This document shows positions 54,969-58,627 of a stretch of DNA of 58,627 bases, in pieces. This stretch comes from an uncultured Myroides sp. (GTDB taxonomy: Bacteria > Bacteroidota > Bacteroidia > Flavobacteriales > Flavobacteriaceae), in the NCBI GenBank assembly GCA_913777665.1, contig CAJYTF010000042.1, positions 1 to 58,627 of the forward strand. Reading direction: 5' to 3'. Made by a program: the position numbers and the translations under genes. The notes beneath the pieces are model-generated. The model saw nothing but the letters and a program-made list of their open reading frames with translations, had not been told where the DNA came from and did no database searches. How positions within the stretch are numbered: the first letter of the stretch is position 1; every line of letters starts with the position of its first letter.

Positions 54969-57072
54969 ACTTCTTAAATAAAAAAACATACTTTAACTGA
55001 AACGATCCATAATAATTCACCGGCTGTCCCGGATAATAGTATCTTGGTGCGCTGTTTCCAAAACCTGTGGCATTTACCAGAACCATTGAGGCATAATGTT
55101 CGTTAAAAACATTATTTACGCCAACATTTATCAATAAAGACAAAAAATCTGTAACCTTACCCTGCCAATTGACAGCGGCATTGCAAAGGCTGTACGCATC
55201 AGAAAAAAGAGCATTGGCATCGTTCAGCGGAATTTTATCAACAAAGAAATAATCGGCTTTTAAACCAAAACCATAAGGTAAATTGAACATAAAACCACCT
55301 GTAAACTGGTTTTTAGGCACTCCGGTAAGATCGTTCCCTGAAAAATCCTGATCGTTGTGTTTAAAATCATCGAACCTAAAGTTACCCAGTGCAGCCGATA
55401 CATAAGGTATTACCTGCGTTTTTCTGCCCAACTGCCACTTGTACTGTGCCATGAATTCTAACCCCATGTGAACCGTACTGCCGGCATTTACACCAACATA
55501 TTGGTCTTCCAACACCCGGTGTGCAACCAAGAGATCGTTCAGTTTCATTCGGTAAAGAGCTGCTTCTGCATAAAATCGTTTATCGGCAGAAAAAACTTTT
55601 GTACCTAATTCTACATTGTAGCCGTTTTCCGGTTTGATCGATGTATTTACCTGTCCGTTTTCATCCATTGTTTCTTCGATGGATGGCAGTGAATATCCTC
55701 TTCCCACAGATACATATATCGTTTGATGTTTTGATGGCAGATAAGACAATGCGATTTGCGGAGCCCAGATTCCGCTGTATTGGTAAGGCGTATTGTAAAC
55801 GTTGTTAAGCGGATACTTTTGCTTCAGCACAAAAGATGTTTTATTATAGTTAAGCCCGGCATTAAGTTCCCATTTTTCAGAGAATACATACCGCAGCTGA
55901 CTGTAAATATTTACAAAATTCCGTCTTTGAAACAGTCGGTTTTTATCAGCACCTGCCAAACTTCCCTGCCCGTTATTTTCAAGATACAAATTCTCTAAAG
56001 TTGCCGCATCGTATCCATCCTGAAAAAACTCAACACCAACCGTTGCCTTTAAAAGCTTACCACCCAACTGCCAACTGCCTACAAACTGCGACCGTGCACC
56101 AAAGGTTTCGGTTTTTTCTCTTAAAATATCAAATGGACGCGGTTCATCACTATCTTTCAAAGAATAAAAAACAGATGTAGCCGAAGTAATGTTCTCATGC
56201 ACGGCAAAATCGTAATTTAAACCCACCATAAAATTTTTATACGCTTCGTACCCTTTTGCCTCTTTCCAGTTTGCAGCCGCTGCTTTTGGATTATTCAAAA
56301 ACATTTCCCTATCAATAGAACTCGGGATATATGCTTTTAACGAAGTGAACTGCGACAGATAAGTCAATTTTGAATTTTTCTTACGGAAGGCATCGCCGGT
56401 TATGGTTACACCTTCCCGATAATACTGACTGTTTTCGCGGTAACCGTTACTTTCAACCTTATGGTATCCCGCATTAAAACTGTAAGTATCGGCACTATAT
56501 GATGCAAAAAGCTGGTTTTTTATCAGTCCGAACGAACCAACCGTTGTAGAAATACCTGCCTGCACCTGATCAGGATCGGCAGTTTTAGGCTGAAGCAAAA
56601 CGGCACCACCCAAACCGGCACCGTACACACTTGAAAGCGGTCCTTTAATGATGTGAATATTCTGAAGAAATTCCAGATCGATATCTTCAATGGTTGTTTC
56701 ACTGTTCCCGCCAGTAAGTGGAATATTGCCAAAAAACGCCCGTACCTTGTTGGTTCCGTAAGGCGTGCGCGCACCAATTCCCCGAATGGATAACCGGTTG
56801 GTGTTAAACGTAGCCGACTGCATAAGCACCCCCGGTACGGTATTGAGTATCGGTGCCAGTTCTACCCTGTTGTTGCTCTGTAAAAGTTTTGTATCTAATT
56901 TGGCTACCGAAGCAGGCAATTGAAAAATACTGTCACTCACCTGCAACGGATACATTTGCGGACCGGAAGTACTGATTACCAAATCCTGCAACAAGGTGGA
57001 ATGCAGCGAATCTTGTGCCCGAACTTTAATAACTGTAATCAGGAAAAAAAGTGCTGCTAAAAATTTCCTCAT
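54967..57072 (-). CDS. TonB-dependent receptor, PqqU (YncD)-like
   Basis: A 701-residue outer-membrane receptor with signal peptide ending near VRAQDS. A plug domain (NRVELAPILNTVPGVLMQSA, LSIRGIGARTPYG, then IIKGPLSSVYGAGLGG) precedes a 22-strand barrel ending QLKYVFLFKK. Length and several segments resemble E. coli YncD/PqqU, the PQQ receptor. Examples are the IRG-x-GxR-x-xxG plug motif, GRGYSLPSIEET and the C-terminal SMVLVN...RYYYPGQPVNYYG, close to YncD's SVIVN...RYYEPSPGRNYG. It follows the predicted PQQ-dependent dehydrogenase by 11 bp, so a PQQ-uptake role is inferred. An iron chelate cannot be excluded. Confidence 0.8.
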   Translation of the reverse strand: MRKFLAALFFLITVIKVRAQDSLHSTLLQDLVISTSGPQMYPLQVSDSIFQLPASVAKLDTKLLQSNNRVELAPILNTVPGVLMQSATFNTNRLSIRGIGARTPYGTNKVRAFFGNIPLTGGNSETTIEDIDLEFLQNIHIIKGPLSSVYGAGLGGAVLLQPKTADPDQVQAGISTTVGSFGLIKNQLFASYSADTYSFNAGYHKVESNGYRENSQYYREGVTITGDAFRKKNSKLTYLSQFTSLKAYIPSSIDREMFLNNPKAAAANWKEAKGYEAYKNFMVGLNYDFAVHENITSATSVFYSLKDSDEPRPFDILREKTETFGARSQFVGSWQLGGKLLKATVGVEFFQDGYDAATLENLYLENNGQGSLAGADKNRLFQRRNFVNIYSQLRYVFSEKWELNAGLNYNKTSFVLKQKYPLNNVYNTPYQYSGIWAPQIALSYLPSKHQTIYVSVGRGYSLPSIEETMDENGQVNTSIKPENGYNVELGTKVFSADKRFYAEAALYRMKLNDLLVAHRVLEDQYVGVNAGSTVHMGLEFMAQYKWQLGRKTQVIPYVSAALGNFRFDDFKHNDQDFSGNDLTGVPKNQFTGGFMFNLPYGFGLKADYFFVDKIPLNDANALFSDAYSLCNAAVNWQGKVTDFLSLLINVGVNNVFNEHYASMVLVNATGFGNSAPRYYYPGQPVNYYGSFQLKYVFLFKK

Positions 57073-57083
57073 AACTAAAAAAA

Positions 57084-58367
57084 TTAGTTACCCGTATAGG
57101 AAATGCGCCACAATACGTTACCGCTATCGTCGTTAACAAGCAGCGAACCATCGGGAAGATTTGTAACAGCAGACGGTCTTCCGTACACTTTCGCTTTTTC
57201 ATGATCTGCAATAAAACCCGTCATAAAATCTTCGGGATTGCCACTTGGTTTTCCATCTTTAAAAGGAATGAACACCACTTTGTATCCAGAGAACGACGAT
57301 TTGTTCCATGAACCGTGCTGGGCAACAAAAATACCGTTTCTGTATTTTTCAGGAAATTTAGATCCTGCATAAAAAGTCAGACCCAAAGAAGCGGTATGGT
57401 TTCCCACCGCAACATCGGGTACAAGCGCCTGCTTAACCAGATCGGGACGCATACCTTTTAATCGCGGATCTTCTATGTTGCCAAAGTACGAATACGGCCA
57501 GCCGTAAAACCCTGATTTCTGCACTTTTGTTATATAATCTGGCACCAGACCGTCGCCCAGATTATCGCGTTCGTTTACAGCCGTCCACAACGAACCATCA
57601 ATCGGATTCCAGTCCATACCCACCGGATTTCTTAAGCCCGAACCATAAATAATTTCGCCAGATCCGTCTAAATTCACCTCTAAAATGGCAGCCCTGCGGA
57701 CTTCTTTTTCCAATCCGTACTCGCCCACATTACTTGCTGATCCAACCGATATATAAATTTTTGTCTGATCTTTATTGGTGATGATGTTTCGCGTCCAGTG
57801 GTTATTGTATCCACCCGACGGAAGCTCCACAATTTTACGACCCTTACCCTGTAATTTCAGATCGCCTGACTTGTAAGGATATACATACAACCCATCGCTT
57901 AATGCCACATAAAACTGGTCTTTAACGATTAAGGTCCCGAACGGAAGTTTTAGATTTTCGGCAAACACTTCCCGTACTTCGTAGCTGCCGTTTTTATCGG
58001 CATCTCTTAAAACTGTGATTCTGTCTGCGCTGTTAAAGGTATTCGATTCAGTTACGAATACATCGCCGTTTGCTGCAACGTAAGAAGTACGCGGGTTTTT
58101 AAGATCGGATACCAGGCGTTCCACTTTAAATCCGGCAGGCACTTTTGGCAACTTATTTTCGGGCCAATCTGCCATTACATGTCTGAAGGTTACCGATTCT
58201 GTTGCGTAAGGAGGCGGCAGTTTCAGCGGCTCTACAGTAGTCATCACCGTTACGCTGTCTTGTTTGCTGTACTGCTGTTTTTCTTTTTCGGAAAGTTCCT
58301 TGATTTTTTGCGCATGCGTGGCAGTTACGCACAGGCACGCCAATGCAATAGCTGTAATTCTTTTCAT
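57084..58367 (-). CDS. PQQ-dependent sugar (sorbosone/pyranose-type) dehydrogenase
   Basis: A 427-residue secreted protein with signal peptide (MKRITAIALACLCVTATHAQ). It has a six-bladed propeller of the glucose/sorbosone dehydrogenase and AA12 type: PAGFKVERLVSDLKNPRTSY, GLRNPVGMDWNPIDGSLWTA, SYFGNIEDPRLKG, VGNHTASLGLTFYAGSKFPE, AQHGSWNKSSFSGYKVVFIP and a terminal NLPDGSLLVNDDSGNVLWRI. The family binds PQQ and Ca2+ at the propeller centre and oxidises sugars in the periplasm. It is first in an operon with a PqqU-like receptor. No PQQ biosynthesis genes are in the window. Sugar substrate unknown. Confidence 0.87.
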   Translation of the reverse strand: MKRITAIALACLCVTATHAQKIKELSEKEKQQYSKQDSVTVMTTVEPLKLPPPYATESVTFRHVMADWPENKLPKVPAGFKVERLVSDLKNPRTSYVAANGDVFVTESNTFNSADRITVLRDADKNGSYEVREVFAENLKLPFGTLIVKDQFYVALSDGLYVYPYKSGDLKLQGKGRKIVELPSGGYNNHWTRNIITNKDQTKIYISVGSASNVGEYGLEKEVRRAAILEVNLDGSGEIIYGSGLRNPVGMDWNPIDGSLWTAVNERDNLGDGLVPDYITKVQKSGFYGWPYSYFGNIEDPRLKGMRPDLVKQALVPDVAVGNHTASLGLTFYAGSKFPEKYRNGIFVAQHGSWNKSSFSGYKVVFIPFKDGKPSGNPEDFMTGFIADHEKAKVYGRPSAVTNLPDGSLLVNDDSGNVLWRISYTGN

Positions 58368-58467
58368 AGCAATAGTTTTATTTAAATAGCAATTTGTATA
58401 AAGTTATTAAAAACCCACCATAAAAAAAACAGTTTTCTGTAAATGCAACCCTGCCAGTAAAGAATAA

Positions 58468-58520
58468 AAAACTGCAGCATCAGATTTTTGTTAAATATTC
58501 CTGATGTTGCAGTCTTTTTG
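58468..58520. terminator. Hairpin near the right edge
   Basis: ACTGCAGCATCAG (58470-58482) and CTGATGTTGCAGT (58500-58513 region) pair as a long stem (one G-T) around an AT loop, with A-run left and T-run right. It probably ends a minus-strand gene lying beyond the window. The remaining 58368-58627 sequence is AT-rich with no gene recognised. Confidence 0.7.
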
Positions 58521-58627
58521 CAAAAAATTTCAAGTATAGTTTTTTTAATATTAAATTTTATAGTGTAAAACTATTTTTATTGAATGATTCATTTAATTCA
58601 ATGTCTAAATAAATTTGTACTAAAATT

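Overview
The window is a chromosomal segment of a low-GC member of the Bacteroidota, most likely a Flavobacteriaceae relative. Three things point there. First, porV and porU (type IX secretion) sit divergently from gldJ (gliding motility). Second, promoters repeatedly show the Bacteroidota -7 element TAnnTTTG. Third, it carries family-typical genes such as a ~480-residue GAPDH, a cyclophilin-FKBP fusion, an ABC permease-M1 peptidase fusion and several TPR/AraC or HMA/AraC regulators. I found no rRNA, tRNA, CRISPR array, transposase or prophage. Species was not assigned.

Layout. 1-2.2 kb: short repeats, then UDP-glucose dehydrogenase and cytidine deaminase. 2.3-9.1 kb: porV, porU and divergent gldJ. 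9.2-9.9 kb: a secreted lysozyme-fold protein. 10-17.5 kb: a complete heme-uptake locus made of two divergent units: hmuR-like receptor plus HmuY-like lipoprotein on the minus strand, and hmuTUVS on the plus strand. They share a 142-bp intergenic region with an 18-bp direct repeat that looks like an operator. 17.5-26 kb: a small OMP, dapF-GNAT-mltG, a DegP-like protease, GAPDH, a thioredoxin-fold protein and a glutamate-synthase-like FMN protein. 26-29.9 kb: an AT-rich accessory stretch with a tandem array of CCACA/TGTGG hairpins, a small ORF, an unknown lipoprotein and a divergent TPR-AraC regulator. 30-37.6 kb: dual-domain PPIase, trmD, rplS, ybaB, a prolyl oligopeptidase, a HigBA toxin-antitoxin pair with a clear promoter palindrome, and a cysteine-synthase/CBS-type enzyme. 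37.6-38 kb: a gene-free stretch with a MITE/REP-like inverted repeat. 38-42.5 kb: ABC ATPase and the permease-M1 fusion. 42.6-48.2 kb: lipoprotein, guaB, HMG-CoA lyase, LysE-type exporter, pyrD, DsbA/FrnE. 48.4-51.6 kb: a regulator with an N-terminal CxxC metal-binding-like domain and a C-terminal AraC domain, followed by a copper P-type ATPase. 51.7-54.9 kb: gcvT, two unknown envelope proteins, yebC. 55-58.4 kb: a TonB-dependent receptor downstream of a predicted PQQ-dependent AA12-like sugar dehydrogenase in one operon.

The most hypothesis-rich loci are: (i) the receptor-dehydrogenase operon, where the receptor resembles E. coli PqqU (YncD), suggesting PQQ scavenging; (ii) the HMA-AraC regulator with repeated ACATAGAAA half-sites in front of copA; (iii) the tandem hairpin array at 26.1-26.4 kb with a fourth copy at 26.7 kb; (iv) the heme divergon operator. 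Family assignments rest on motif recognition in the sequence and recall of families; no database search was run.
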